From Nitzschia sp. pyKryTriq1 (lineage: Eukaryota; Bacillariophyta; Bacillariophyceae; Bacillariales; Bacillariaceae), in contig OY101131.1 in the NCBI GenBank assembly GCA_956465555.1, positions 199,469 to 263,468 of the forward strand: a DNA stretch of 64,000 nucleotides. Direction: 5' to 3'. The position numbers were made by a program, and so were the translations under genes. The notes beneath the pieces were generated by a model, which had not been told where the DNA came from, did no database searches, and saw only the letters and a program-made list of their open reading frames with translations. Of this stretch, positions 37,666-46,949 are shown piece by piece; positions within the stretch are counted from its first letter, which is position 1; every line of letters begins with the position of its first letter.

Positions 37666-39105
37666 ATGAAAGGAGCCACCAGCACGAATCAACATCGTAA
37701 TCATCAGTTGCCTACTAACAGTGCTAGCGAGGACGAGGACCACCAGCACCGAGAGGAGGACGCACCACAACCTCCCCGCTCCTCTCGTCGTCACCGACCT
37801 TCTCTTTGTCTCGTGGGTATCGTTCTCGTCTCATTGACTGTTTGGGGAACAACGCAACAGTGGACGGATCATGGTTCGTTCTTATTCCACATCGAGGAGG
37901 AAATGGGTCGGGAAGAGGATGCTGCCAGTACCATGAAAGACACACAGCACCAACCGCTGCTGCACCAGGAGAAGAACCATACTCCGCTCGAACAATGTGA
38001 TGATGACGAAAAATCATTATCTCCGGTGAATGATTATGAACCCGTCGAGGAAGGTCTAGAGGATAGTGATGATTCCATTGGTGAATCATCGTCAGCAGGA
38101 ACAATGACGACTCCAGCAAAAGATGTTGATGTGGACGACAGTCAGTTGATCGATTTTGGAATCATGGGTTTTGAAAAGTGTGGGACGACATTTTTGTTGG
38201 AAACGGTATTTTCTCAGTCCAAACAAGTGTTCATGGCGGGAGCCGAGATGGGGCGTGAAGTCGAAGTCTTGTATCCGGAAAATTTGGAGGAGCTGAAATC
38301 CATGTTTCGACCGCATGTTCATGACACCATCAACATCACCACGAGTACGGGTGCTGCTGCACGACTACCAGTCCGAAGAGGATTCAAGAATCCAATGGTA
38401 TTCATGAATCGACCCTTTTTGGAAAATCTACAAGACAATTTCCCTACCACCAAATTCATTGTGACTGTTCGGCATCCCGTCTTGTGGTTTCAATCATGGT
38501 ACAACTACAAATTGAGGACTGGGAAGAATCTGAAATACCCCATGCCTACGCCGCACGAGACAGTGGGGCTTTGTCGGGAGGCATGTCGACACAAGGGTCC
38601 CGAGGGACAATGCATTTCCGTTCGAAGTCCTGGCTGTTCGGGTCATTCCAATTTCCACCAGTATCTGTCACGGATGGGATACACTCCCATGGATACAGAA
38701 GAAGAACTGTCGTTGCTGGGCCATCACCAAATGCGCATCTTCAATTTTTCACAGACCAAGCTCTTTTTGACGGAAATCGGACAAATGGATCGAAAGAATA
38801 GGACCATATCGGATGGATTGATCCGGGATATTGAACTATTCTTGGACTTGGAAGAACATGCCTTGCCCGACATTGAGCCTTATCAGAAACCCGATTATTC
38901 GTGGACGCAAGACAAATTGGAGGTTCGCATTGATATCTGCGATGAAAAGTACAAGGATATCCTCGCCAATCTTCTGGATGCCGGGCGAAAAGCGGGTCAA
39001 TGGATCGAGGATTACTTCCTTGAGTCACCAAAGGTCTTTGTATCCGATCGCCAGGATCTTGTCCATCGAATACGACAATGGAAAGTGGATCCTTGCAATC
39101 AATGA
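37666..39105 (+). CDS. Golgi-type sulfotransferase
   Basis: 479 aa in one exon. A basic cytosolic tail (SSRRHRPS) precedes one anchor helix at about 46-62 (LCLVGIVLVSLTVWGTT), then an acidic stem. The catalytic domain has the 5'-phosphosulfate loop IDFGIMGFEKCGTTFLLE (about 161-178) and the 3'-phosphate site TTKFIVTVRHPVLWFQSWYN (about 261-280), with Arg and Ser in the expected places. RKNRTISDGLIRDIELFL and KYKDILANLLDAGRKAGQWI follow. Cys pairs (CREACRHKGPEGQC, GCSG) suggest lumenal disulphides. Family role: transfer of sulfate from PAPS to sugars or tyrosines in the Golgi; diatoms make sulfated polysaccharides and sulfated secreted proteins. The acceptor is unknown. Confidence 0.85.
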   Translation: MKGATSTNQHRNHQLPTNSASEDEDHQHREEDAPQPPRSSRRHRPSLCLVGIVLVSLTVWGTTQQWTDHGSFLFHIEEEMGREEDAASTMKDTQHQPLLHQEKNHTPLEQCDDDEKSLSPVNDYEPVEEGLEDSDDSIGESSSAGTMTTPAKDVDVDDSQLIDFGIMGFEKCGTTFLLETVFSQSKQVFMAGAEMGREVEVLYPENLEELKSMFRPHVHDTINITTSTGAAARLPVRRGFKNPMVFMNRPFLENLQDNFPTTKFIVTVRHPVLWFQSWYNYKLRTGKNLKYPMPTPHETVGLCREACRHKGPEGQCISVRSPGCSGHSNFHQYLSRMGYTPMDTEEELSLLGHHQMRIFNFSQTKLFLTEIGQMDRKNRTISDGLIRDIELFLDLEEHALPDIEPYQKPDYSWTQDKLEVRIDICDEKYKDILANLLDAGRKAGQWIEDYFLESPKVFVSDRQDLVHRIRQWKVDPCNQ

Positions 39106-39653
39106 TGGTACGATCTGAACGATTGATATGTTGATTGATATGTTGATTGATTGATTGATTGATTGATAAAAATTGATTCCACCCATCAGGTAGTCGTACC
39201 CGCATGACGTACGGGTGCTGCTTCAGTTGTGGCCTTTCCATGGCCATCACTTCGTTAACTACAAAGTAGTACTTTACGTCGTCTGAAAGAAAAGAAGTCA
39301 TTGGAGGATGTCTCTGCGTACACCAGACCCCCCTTTCCGTGTTTATTAATCTGGACTTCTTATAGTATATGTACCTACCCTGGAGTAGTACGACGTACAT
39401 ACATCATACTATAAATCATTATCATCATCGCTGTCAGCTCTATACAATCGATTAGCTATCAGCACTACTACTCTAGTAAAGCGAAGATTCTTCTCCGAGT
39501 GTATCATCGTTGTCAGCTTTGCACAATCGATTCAGACACTGCCGAGTATGCTAAAGAAAAATATTAATTGATTGCTAATAATGCACTACTGTCGGCGTGA
39601 TATTATGTACATGCTTTTTACATTTTTTTTACATTGTGGGGGCGACACTCGTC
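39106..39653. other. Convergent spacer with (GATT)n tract
   Basis: A (TGATTGAT)-type tract runs from about 39120 to 39170. No gene is seen. TAGTAG/GTAC motifs occur near 39365-39400. Confidence 0.5.
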
Positions 39654-40559
39654 TTATCCAATCACTTGGAATGGACCAGTCGGCGACGGAATATTAGCAG
39701 TGGCTTTCTTGGCCGACAATGCATCCTGGCGTAATCCTCGGAGAAATTTCAGAGTCGAGTCGTCAACGATTCGGTTCTCCGGTTGCTTCAGGTTGGCAAT
39801 GAACTGGTCGACAGCAGGAACGGATTGTCGTTCTTGAACCATGGATTCCGTTTCCTCGGACCCAAAGGCTGCCTCGATGCGAGAACGAAGCTTGGCGTTT
39901 TCGGCCTTGAGATCCTCCAAGGATTGCTCAAGACAAGTAGTCAGAACCTTCTTTCGCATGCGGCTCTTTTTTGCGTGTTCCCGATTTCGTTGACGTGTTT
40001 GCTCAATGGAATCGGGGGAATCGCTCCTCTGTTTGCTGGAGGTAAAAGAAGGACTGGGCGATACAGCACCAGTAGTAGACACTCGTCGCTTCTTTGTGGG
40101 CCGAGAAGTTTTCGCCTTCTGTACCGGCGAAACAACTCGTTTCTTTTCTTGTTGAGCGGTATATTCTTGGGCATCCATGTGGTGTGACTCTGCGGAGACC
40201 ACGGAGCACGAGTCCGGGACGGAGGTCATCATGGCTGACCAGGGGGTAGGATTGAAGTCCTCAGCTTGTTGTTGTTCCACGTTGACAAGTTGTGCACACG
40301 AAGAAGTGGGCGAGACAACGTGGGCAAAGTTACCGCCGTGATAAGGCGATGGGGTCATCATCACCTTCGGTTCTTGACTCGGAGCAGAGCCGAAATCGGT
40401 CATGAACATATTTGAGACATCGTCCTCACCATCGAAAGATGAGAAGACGCTGGCAAAGATCTCTTCGACGTCCAACATGTCGTTGACATCATGGTCGAGA
40501 ATGCTTTCCTGCGTAAAGGCAGAGGCAGAAGAGGGCAGAATGGATACGGCGGCGTTCAT
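39654..40559 (-). CDS. bZIP transcription factor
   Basis: 301 aa in one exon. An acidic N-terminus (DVNDMLDVEEIFASVFSSFD) could activate transcription. A basic stretch (KAKTSRPTKKRRVS) provides a nuclear signal. The bZIP lies at about residues 188-235: TRQRNREHAKKSRMRKK contains the N-x7-R signature (Asn-Arg-Glu-His-Ala-Lys-Lys-Ser-Arg), followed by leucine-type heptads LTTCLEQSLEDLKAENAKLR. The C-terminal part (DDSTLKFLRGLRQDALSAKK) is conserved-looking but no LOV or PAS domain can be made out, so it is not an aureochrome. The basic region is of the CREB/ATF-Maf-like general type and could read TGACGT sites such as those in this window; specificity is inferred. Confidence 0.88.
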   Translation of the reverse strand: MNAAVSILPSSASAFTQESILDHDVNDMLDVEEIFASVFSSFDGEDDVSNMFMTDFGSAPSQEPKVMMTPSPYHGGNFAHVVSPTSSCAQLVNVEQQQAEDFNPTPWSAMMTSVPDSCSVVSAESHHMDAQEYTAQQEKKRVVSPVQKAKTSRPTKKRRVSTTGAVSPSPSFTSSKQRSDSPDSIEQTRQRNREHAKKSRMRKKVLTTCLEQSLEDLKAENAKLRSRIEAAFGSEETESMVQERQSVPAVDQFIANLKQPENRIVDDSTLKFLRGLRQDALSAKKATANIPSPTGPFQVIG

Positions 40560-41724
40560 GATGATGAAAGTTTGGAATTATGAGTACTTGCTTCTGATGT
40601 CTTCAAAAGAAAATGTGCAACGATTGGTCTCGGAATTTTATACCTTTTTGCCTTGCCTGATGAGAGGTCGGAACAACGAACAACGAAGACACATTAATCG
40701 GGGAAAAGTATCTTACCAGCCGCCATATAACCTGCTTTTCAACTCGAAGTCAATAAAAACTTGAAGGGAAAGGGTCATTAGGTCCTATTCGCAATAGCGC
40801 TATCGACGCATTTATTACACTTTCTGTAGACGCCCTTCTGAGGATATTTTTATCTTCAATATGCCTTATATTTTGATATTTTTTGTCCATATGCTTGGTG
40901 TCAGTCTTTGGCTTATGTCAATCAGTGAGGGCTTAATATTGGTTTGAATTTTTCAATCCCCTCTGAATTTCTCCTTGTCTTCTTTGCTGCCGGAGAAGCG
41001 AGGATCGGAGCTCATCGATCGTCTCGCGCCTCTCCGCGTCGTCTGTGCTGTGCGAATACTTTCTACCATCACTTCGCTACGTACAAGTACCGTATGATGG
41101 GCGAAGGAGGGAGAAACAGAAGGGAACGAATTGCGACAATTTACCATTCCTATTTACGATGAGCCTGCTGGAATGTGTCATCATTTAAAGCATTTTGATT
41201 GGCTCTCGTTTGATTTTTCTCTGACATCATTGAAGAGATGGCTGAGTCAACATCTTATTATTTAACAGAGCCATCAATCCTTCGATGGTCGTTCATTGCT
41301 TTGTTCGGATTCGACTGAGGTGGCAGGCTTTACGATCAATTGGGTGCGATATTGTGATGATGACCTACTTCAAAATTTGATGACAAGGTCCGGTCGGTCG
41401 ATGGGCTCTCTAATTAAAATTCTAGGAGAAGAACTTGAATTCGTTCGGATTTCGACTGACGTGGCTGGTTTCATGATCAATTTTCAACTTTGGAGAGATG
41501 CGAAATGACGTACCTTTGGACCTCTTTGTACCAGGTCCACGTGAATTATACGTGGACGAGACTAGACTACGGTAGGTTGTGCGTATGGGCCCTACATAAT
41601 CGTGCTCCACGACACGAAAGTTCATCTTTGAAGCATGCTCGGATGCTGATAGATTCTGATGTTTGCGTTCCCACAAAAAAACAATTCGGCAAAGAAAGAA
41701 AGAAAAATAACCACTCCATTCAAC
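40560..41724. other. Divergent spacer with diverged internal duplication
   Basis: No gene is supported. A segment reading TTCGGAT, CGACTGA, GTGGC, GATCAATT occurs at 41303-41341 and again, with scattered differences, at 41443-41482, both inside one small open frame (41296-41508) of uncertain status. Confidence 0.4.
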
Positions 41725-41991
41725 ATGCCCGGAATCATGAACAACAGCTACTCTGCATCCATTAAAATCGGACGCACTGGAATGAAGCGATCGTTTGCTG
41801 CCAGCAAAGGACTTCTATCCTTGTCTTCCTATTCGGATTCATCATCTCAGCACTCGAGCAGACGGTCTTCCATGAACAGCACTGCATCGACTGAACACCA
41901 ACGGAGATCTTCAATCGACTCCGCCTTTGGGTCTCTATCCTTAGAAGAACCCTCCATGGAAGGCGAGTGGGGACACTTTGTCGACATATAA
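41725..41991 (+). CDS. Small Ser/Arg-rich protein ending WGHFVDI, copy 1
   Basis: 88 aa from the ATG at 41725 (MPGIMNN); the frame is open upstream to 41659 but the context CAACATGCCC and the identical MPG start of the second copy favour this start. The body is Ser/Arg-rich with basic-directed phosphorylation-type sites (SSRRSSMNS, HQRRSSIDS), then FGSLSLEEPSMEGE and the C-terminal WGHFVDI. No signal peptide, no Cys, no predicted globular fold. The protein at 52709-52999 shares the MPG start, similar length, RRxS sites and the same WGHFVDI end although the middle differs. This pattern looks like a disordered adaptor with a C-terminal binding motif. Function unknown. Confidence 0.65.
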   Translation: MPGIMNNSYSASIKIGRTGMKRSFAASKGLLSLSSYSDSSSQHSSRRSSMNSTASTEHQRRSSIDSAFGSLSLEEPSMEGEWGHFVDI

Positions 41992-42306
41992 GTCGCTCCT
42001 CGTCCCACCTCCTCCTTTCTACATTTCCTGCTACACGCTACATACTGTCAATTTTATCCGAACAATATCACAACGCGCTACTACTACAAGGAGACACCAC
42101 ACTCTGTAAATATCTCAAGCTGTGGCGATGGTTCAAACCATCATTCTTCCTTGGCTGCTATTGAGTTGTTATATCCACGGATATAGCCGTGGGCGACATC
42201 ATTCTGTAAATATTGCATGATTCTCGCGCAAATAATAACAAACTTAAACCACACTACTTTAGAATCCTTTTTTCCGGATCACCTTGTTTGCTTTCTTGCT
42301 TGCTTT
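41992..42306. other. Convergent spacer
   Basis: A small hairpin-forming sequence CCACGGATATAGCCGTGG lies at about 42176-42193. No gene is seen. Confidence 0.4.
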
Positions 42307-43650
42307 CTATGACATTATTGTATTTCTAGATTCTGCTTCGAGTAGCAATTCTCTTATTTCCTCGTCGGATGTATCTTGTGCTGGGGTACGGCCTTTTCGA
42401 TCCAGAACGAGGGGATTTGCACCATGCTCTACCAGGATTTCCACCGTACTTTTGTGCTTCTGGAACGCCGCAAAGTGCAAAGGGTATTGTAGCTTGTCGT
42501 TGGCTATGTCCAAGTTGGCTCCTTTTTCAATCAAGAGCTTTAGAACAGCATCAAATCCTCTCCGAGCAGCTCGAGAGACCGCGGTGGCTCCCAGGAATCC
42601 GCGATGGTCAACATCAATATCGGGATGCGATAACAGAATCTGGACGGCCTGCTCGTGATTCCGTTCTACCGCCCATATCAAGGCAGTATTTCCACTTTCG
42701 TCTGGCCGATGGATGGAATCAGAAGAAGAAGAAACTCGTTGAAAGAGTGCCTCAACGTCCCCACCTGCAGCTGCAATGGCCAAAGGAGTCTTTGGTTCTG
42801 GTGCTTGGACTTTGGGTATGCTCGGCTGACTACTTCCTAGTGGACCATCAATATGGTACTCCTTCCAAAGTTGACGAGGAAGGCCCCAAAGCGTTTCCAT
42901 GACAAAATCCGGGGAGAGTTGATCAAAATCTTCTTGCTTTACTTTGCCTGCCGTGATTTCTTGGTACCGTCTACCACTGTCCAGCAGGGCGGTCCTCACG
43001 CCGGCATTTTTGCCAAAGGCGATATCGTTCGCAAGAGAGTCACCCACCATCAGCAGACTGTCTGTGGGTAGCTCAATATCCCAACTCTTCGCGATTGCCG
43101 ACATTGCTGTCGGATCGGGTTTGGGGGGATATCCGGCATCTCGAGCAATGACTGTAGAGAACTGACTGCCGCTGGTCGAAAATAATGACGTTCCCTTGGT
43201 CAGGACGTCGGTCGTCTTTTGAGTATTTCTGGTAACAATAGCCATTGGGATGTTGTGAACAGTAAGCCAATGGATCAGTTCCTGTGCTCCTGGCATGAGT
43301 TCCAGTGTCCGTCGACCCTCTTCTTCCATTTCTTCAATAATGTCAAGTGCTCGCTGTTGCTCATCGGCAGGCATGCTCGTGACTCGTTCCAGAATATCGT
43401 AGGCTGGATCGACGCCACATCGTCGATACATTTCTCCAAAATCAAGGTTGGGCTTGGTCAACGTCCCGTCCATATCAAAAATAACACCCCGTAGGCTCGG
43501 AGGCGATGTTGGCGGTGTTGCGGAGGAGGAAAACGAAGATGACATCATTGCCGATGCCGCAAGTGGAGTAATACCGTTCCAATTGACACTGCTCTTGAAC
43601 GAATGAGCAGCCAACGACGCGAAAAGAGATCGGCCAGTCCTCATCAACAT
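42307..43650 (-). CDS. HAD-family hydrolase fused to ankyrin repeats
   Basis: 447 aa in one exon. The N-terminus (MLMRTGRSLFASLAAHSFKS) is basic and Ser/Ala-rich, compatible with a mitochondrial presequence. The HAD domain (about 54-265) has motif I GVIFDMDGTLT with both Asp residues, a helical cap, motif II IPMAIVTRN, the motif III region with KPDPTAMSAI and motif IV LMVGDSLANDI, so it should be catalytically active, probably a phosphatase of the phosphoglycolate-phosphatase-like type. From about 290 to 435 there are four ankyrin repeats: TPLAIAAAGGDVEALF, GNTALIWAVERNHEQAVQIL, GATAVSRAARRGFDAVLKLL and YPLHFAAFQKHKSTVEILVE. Ankyrins would recruit a partner or substrate. Both domains are in one uninterrupted frame, so the fusion is real rather than an assembly join. 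Confidence 0.88.
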   Translation of the reverse strand: MLMRTGRSLFASLAAHSFKSSVNWNGITPLAASAMMSSSFSSSATPPTSPPSLRGVIFDMDGTLTKPNLDFGEMYRRCGVDPAYDILERVTSMPADEQQRALDIIEEMEEEGRRTLELMPGAQELIHWLTVHNIPMAIVTRNTQKTTDVLTKGTSLFSTSGSQFSTVIARDAGYPPKPDPTAMSAIAKSWDIELPTDSLLMVGDSLANDIAFGKNAGVRTALLDSGRRYQEITAGKVKQEDFDQLSPDFVMETLWGLPRQLWKEYHIDGPLGSSQPSIPKVQAPEPKTPLAIAAAGGDVEALFQRVSSSSDSIHRPDESGNTALIWAVERNHEQAVQILLSHPDIDVDHRGFLGATAVSRAARRGFDAVLKLLIEKGANLDIANDKLQYPLHFAAFQKHKSTVEILVEHGANPLVLDRKGRTPAQDTSDEEIRELLLEAESRNTIMS

Positions 43651-44127
43651 CTATGAAGATGTGCGTCAATCTACTGCTCTACCTTCGTTAAGTTGATGCT
43701 TGCCAAACAATGCGGTTATCTTCATATCGTTCACATCATCATTGTACCAGAGTTGTGAGTCAGCGCATAAGAATGGCAAGACGACGCATGCAGGTCCGAA
43801 GCATTTTGTGGTGATAGAGCTGACTGATGTAGGTAGTTAGTGCGTCAGCCGGTCGACTAAATGGACTAGATGATTCACGTGCGAGGCAGCGGCCTCCATC
43901 CTAACCAGCACTTCTCGGCTAAAAGCGTGGATCCTTCATCAGAAGATCTACTGCTGGAGAAGAATCCTTCTATCCGTAGAGTCGCTCCAGACATCAAATG
44001 GAATTACTACCCACGGTGGTGTGAAGAAGTTATTTGCAAGTGTACTCTATGAATTCTATAGACGAACATTAGCATGTACTACGAAGGATAGCTTGTATTA
44101 GCTAGTATTTGGTCTCGGGGGCTTATA
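43651..44127. other. Spacer with one small coding-like frame
   Basis: The plus-strand frame 43870-44052 (60 aa) includes NPSIRRVAPDIKWNYYPRWC followed by EEVICKC. It reads like a protein fragment but no family is recognised and no flanking exon is evident. The rest is featureless. Confidence 0.35.
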
Positions 44128-45960
44128 CTAGCAAGCCCATGATTTGTTGTTTGGAGTCGACGCGGTCGTCTTCTGTGCGTTCGATGACGAGACTTGTTTA
44201 TTCTTCTCTTCCAAAGGCCGATAGTGGGTCTTTTGAATGGATTTCATCATCCATGCATCGACCCAGTCAGGGCAGACGGCATAAAGTGACCGCCAAAGAT
44301 TGAATTTAGAAGGTGGCCCAAATTCCCGTTTACCAGCAGCAACGGCAGGGATGAGCTTGTAGACAGCTTGTGGAAGGGGCATTCCTGCCCAAGAGTACCA
44401 TTTGGCTGGAGGAAGTTTGGCCCCCATGTCCATACGGTTCGTATTGCATCTCGTTCCAGACACTTCTGGCAAGCTCACGAGACAGATCTTGGGGGACTCC
44501 AGTCCGTAAGTGGTCTTCAACTCGATTCTCAGCGAGTTGGCAAATCCTGATAAGGCGTGCTTTGTCGCGCTATAGACGCTTTGATAAGGGGCAGCCACGA
44601 TGCCGGCCGTATTTGAGATGAAAACAATCCGAGATTCTGAGGTCTTTGGGACTTCGGGGAGTACGTAGTGCAGACAAGTGATGGCACCGTTCACATTCAA
44701 CTTGATCATGTTCTCGATTTGTGAAGGGTCCTTGATTTCTTCAAAGTAGCACCCTTGACTTCGTCCTGCATTCAAGACGACAACATCGAAATGGCCAAAG
44801 TCCTTCATTGCTTGCTTCATGGCGAGCTTGATACTGACAGGATTGGCAAGATCCGCAGCATAGTACAGGGCCTTTCCCGAGCCAAGCTCGCGGCATTCTT
44901 CCGCTACGCGATACAAATCTTCAGACGTTCGGGCCACCAATGCAACTTTGGCTCCTTGAGCGGCGTACTGGCGAGCAATCTCAGCCCCAATGCCTGCCGA
45001 TGCCCCGGTAATCAGAATGCATTTCCCTCTGGCTGACCAGCGGGGCCTGGTGAAATATTGCTTGATGGTTTCTGGAAGCATCAACAAGTAGTGAAGAAGC
45101 TTGAAGAACTTGAAAAACACGGACAATACTGCCTTGAAAGAGCCAATCACACCATTTGAACGCGATGCAGGGCGGTTTCTCTTGGCTGATGTATATCCAT
45201 TCGCCCCGTGCCTTCCTTGTTCGAGTGGTGATTGCTTGATAGAAATAGAACTGCCGGACGATAGTCCGCGAGTTGGAAGTCTGGGAACACGCCCCGCAGC
45301 GCTTCGCAAACTCGGCCGCCCCGGTGACTGACTCGCCAAGGGCTGCCTTAATGAGCTCATATTATTCTGCGTTTGCTGTGCAGGATGGCCTGTATTGCAG
45401 TCATGAAAGGCATCTTCATCGGCAGCAAAAGAAGAACTCGCAGTCGACGAAGTCGAAGTTTGTAGTATTCTCGCCGCAGCTGACGATTGTTTATAAGGAG
45501 ATTCACGGCCAAGTAACGGTGTTGGCCCATCATGCGCAGACGACATGTGCGGCCGAATGGGTCTTCTCAGAGTGGGACTCGCGTGAGCACCAGAGAAGTG
45601 GTGGCTGCCGGCATAGCTTGACGACCTCGGCAATGATATTGGAATGTCGCTGGAGCCTGTTCGGAATGCCTGGTCTTCAGTTAGACTCGAGAGTGCACAT
45701 AAGATTTGCGTATTCGAGGTACCGCCGTTGTAGTTAGAGCCACCAGTGACAGAATTGGTGGTTGTGGGGAAAGCTCGGTAGTTCCGAGTCACCTTTCTCC
45801 AGGATTCACTGTTGAAACGCTTGTTTGTGGCCCTGGCAAGTTCCTCCTCCCGACTGTGGACCCTCGCACCAGAAGTAGTACCTGTGTGCCCCGTAGCTTT
45901 CTTTAAAGAGCTACGGGAGAATTTGCTTGTAAGGTTAGGTGTGCTGACAGAAGAGCTCAT
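44128..45960 (-). CDS. Short-chain dehydrogenase with long disordered N-terminus
   Basis: 610 aa in one exon. The first 265 residues are Ser/Arg/Pro-rich and disordered (for example SSVSTPNLTSKFSRSSLKKA). A hydrophobic stretch FKAVLSVFFKFFKLLHYLLM then LPETI (about 270-295) probably anchors the protein to a membrane. The SDR domain has the NAD(P) motif GKCILITGASAGIGAEIARQ, VVVLNAGRS, catalytic Ser in RIVFISNTAG and the active YSATK (YxxxK). The C-terminal part has MPLPQAVYKLIPAVAAGKRE and LYAVCPDWVDAWMM, resembling DHRS7-type membrane reductases acting on steroids, retinoids or fatty-acyl chains. Substrate unknown. The N-terminal half is far longer than usual for the family (about 340 aa total). 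Confidence 0.87.
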   Translation of the reverse strand: MSSSVSTPNLTSKFSRSSLKKATGHTGTTSGARVHSREEELARATNKRFNSESWRKVTRNYRAFPTTTNSVTGGSNYNGGTSNTQILCALSSLTEDQAFRTGSSDIPISLPRSSSYAGSHHFSGAHASPTLRRPIRPHMSSAHDGPTPLLGRESPYKQSSAAARILQTSTSSTASSSFAADEDAFHDCNTGHPAQQTQNNMSSLRQPLASQSPGRPSLRSAAGRVPRLPTRGLSSGSSISIKQSPLEQGRHGANGYTSAKRNRPASRSNGVIGSFKAVLSVFFKFFKLLHYLLMLPETIKQYFTRPRWSARGKCILITGASAGIGAEIARQYAAQGAKVALVARTSEDLYRVAEECRELGSGKALYYAADLANPVSIKLAMKQAMKDFGHFDVVVLNAGRSQGCYFEEIKDPSQIENMIKLNVNGAITCLHYVLPEVPKTSESRIVFISNTAGIVAAPYQSVYSATKHALSGFANSLRIELKTTYGLESPKICLVSLPEVSGTRCNTNRMDMGAKLPPAKWYSWAGMPLPQAVYKLIPAVAAGKREFGPPSKFNLWRSLYAVCPDWVDAWMMKSIQKTHYRPLEEKNKQVSSSNAQKTTASTPNNKSWAC

Positions 45961-46949
45961 GGTTGCTCTGATTTTCCTTTTGAGATATTATTTGGGCTGC
46001 GTCGTCCTCTTGTTCTTATTTCTCTCGACCACAACAACATGTGGAGGATCCATGTTTGTGGGATGATGGATGATACTCTGAGGGTTTACGGCGTCGGCCA
46101 TAAAACAACGGTTGGAATAGTGTACTTAGGCATTATTTGGGAATGTGAGACGTCTTACTTCTTAATTAACTTACGCCCGTCGAGCACAAACCTCGCTGGA
46201 ATTTGAAGTAATTAGCGTCGAACCACTTATGTGCGATCGTACTTACGCTCGGGGGATTAGCTGGCTGGCGCGCAACGAACCGACATGATCATATCTGTCC
46301 TGGTTGTCTGTCTGTACGTACTTTAGATCCGTTACCCGTGTCTGTGCGGTGTCAGAATGTCCGGCAACTCCGACCAAGCTCTCCGACTTCCCAGAGAACC
46401 ACCAAGCAAGCTCCGACTTCCCAGAGAACCGCACACTCTTGCTTATTGTACCGAGTATGAAATAATAAATCCTAGCTCCTCTTTATTCCCCCAGAGATTC
46501 CCCCTCTGTACCGGTATTTGCTTTTGTTGTACAGTCTACTTCGTACTTCATGTATCCATATCACCATACTACCTGTAGAGTAGCACAAGCACTTTCTATT
46601 TCTACTCTACTAGTAGCGAATCACTACCGATACTTTGCCGGTCGTTCTTCGTAGTAGTTGAATGAATTGGTACACTATTACTCTTGATGGGTTGACTACT
46701 ACTATTAGTAGATGCTACTAAGCGGGACACTCCTCCCTTCTTACGGTTCTCCCTGCTATGGTGCTCCAAATATGGTACTATTATTCCGCATTCGTAGTCT
46801 AGTAGGTAATACTAGACGTATGTAGTTCGTAAATAATAGAAAATTAGACGCAAAATTAGCTGCCTTGAACAAGAAATAGTGTTGCTGCTATAGTAACAAA
46901 TCCACCAGCAGCCACGAGTAGAAGGCGCGGCGTTGTTGTTGTTGTTTGT
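45961..46949. other. Spacer, no gene supported
   Basis: It holds the 30-bp-period repeat at 46381-46430 and TAGTAG/ACCGGT motifs. The frame at 46856-47038 overlaps the TPR-like gene end and is not called. Confidence 0.45.
46381..46430. repeat. Two identical 20-bp copies, period 30 bp
   Basis: CTCCGACTTCCCAGAGAACC at 46381-46400 and 46411-46430, separated by ACCAAGCAAG. The unit is preceded by a degenerate third piece (AACTCCGACCAAGCT). Confidence 0.85.

Noticed and set aside
39654-40559. Aureochrome (bZIP plus LOV photoreceptor)
   Set aside because: The C-terminal part after the bZIP is about 65 residues and lacks the LOV flavin-binding Cys motif.
43905-43930. CTTCTCGGCTAAAAGC resembles the 5' end of U2 snRNA
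   Set aside because: The match is short, the FCP-like remainder of U2 (including the branch-recognition and Sm-like parts) is absent, and the bases read better as part of a small coding-like frame.
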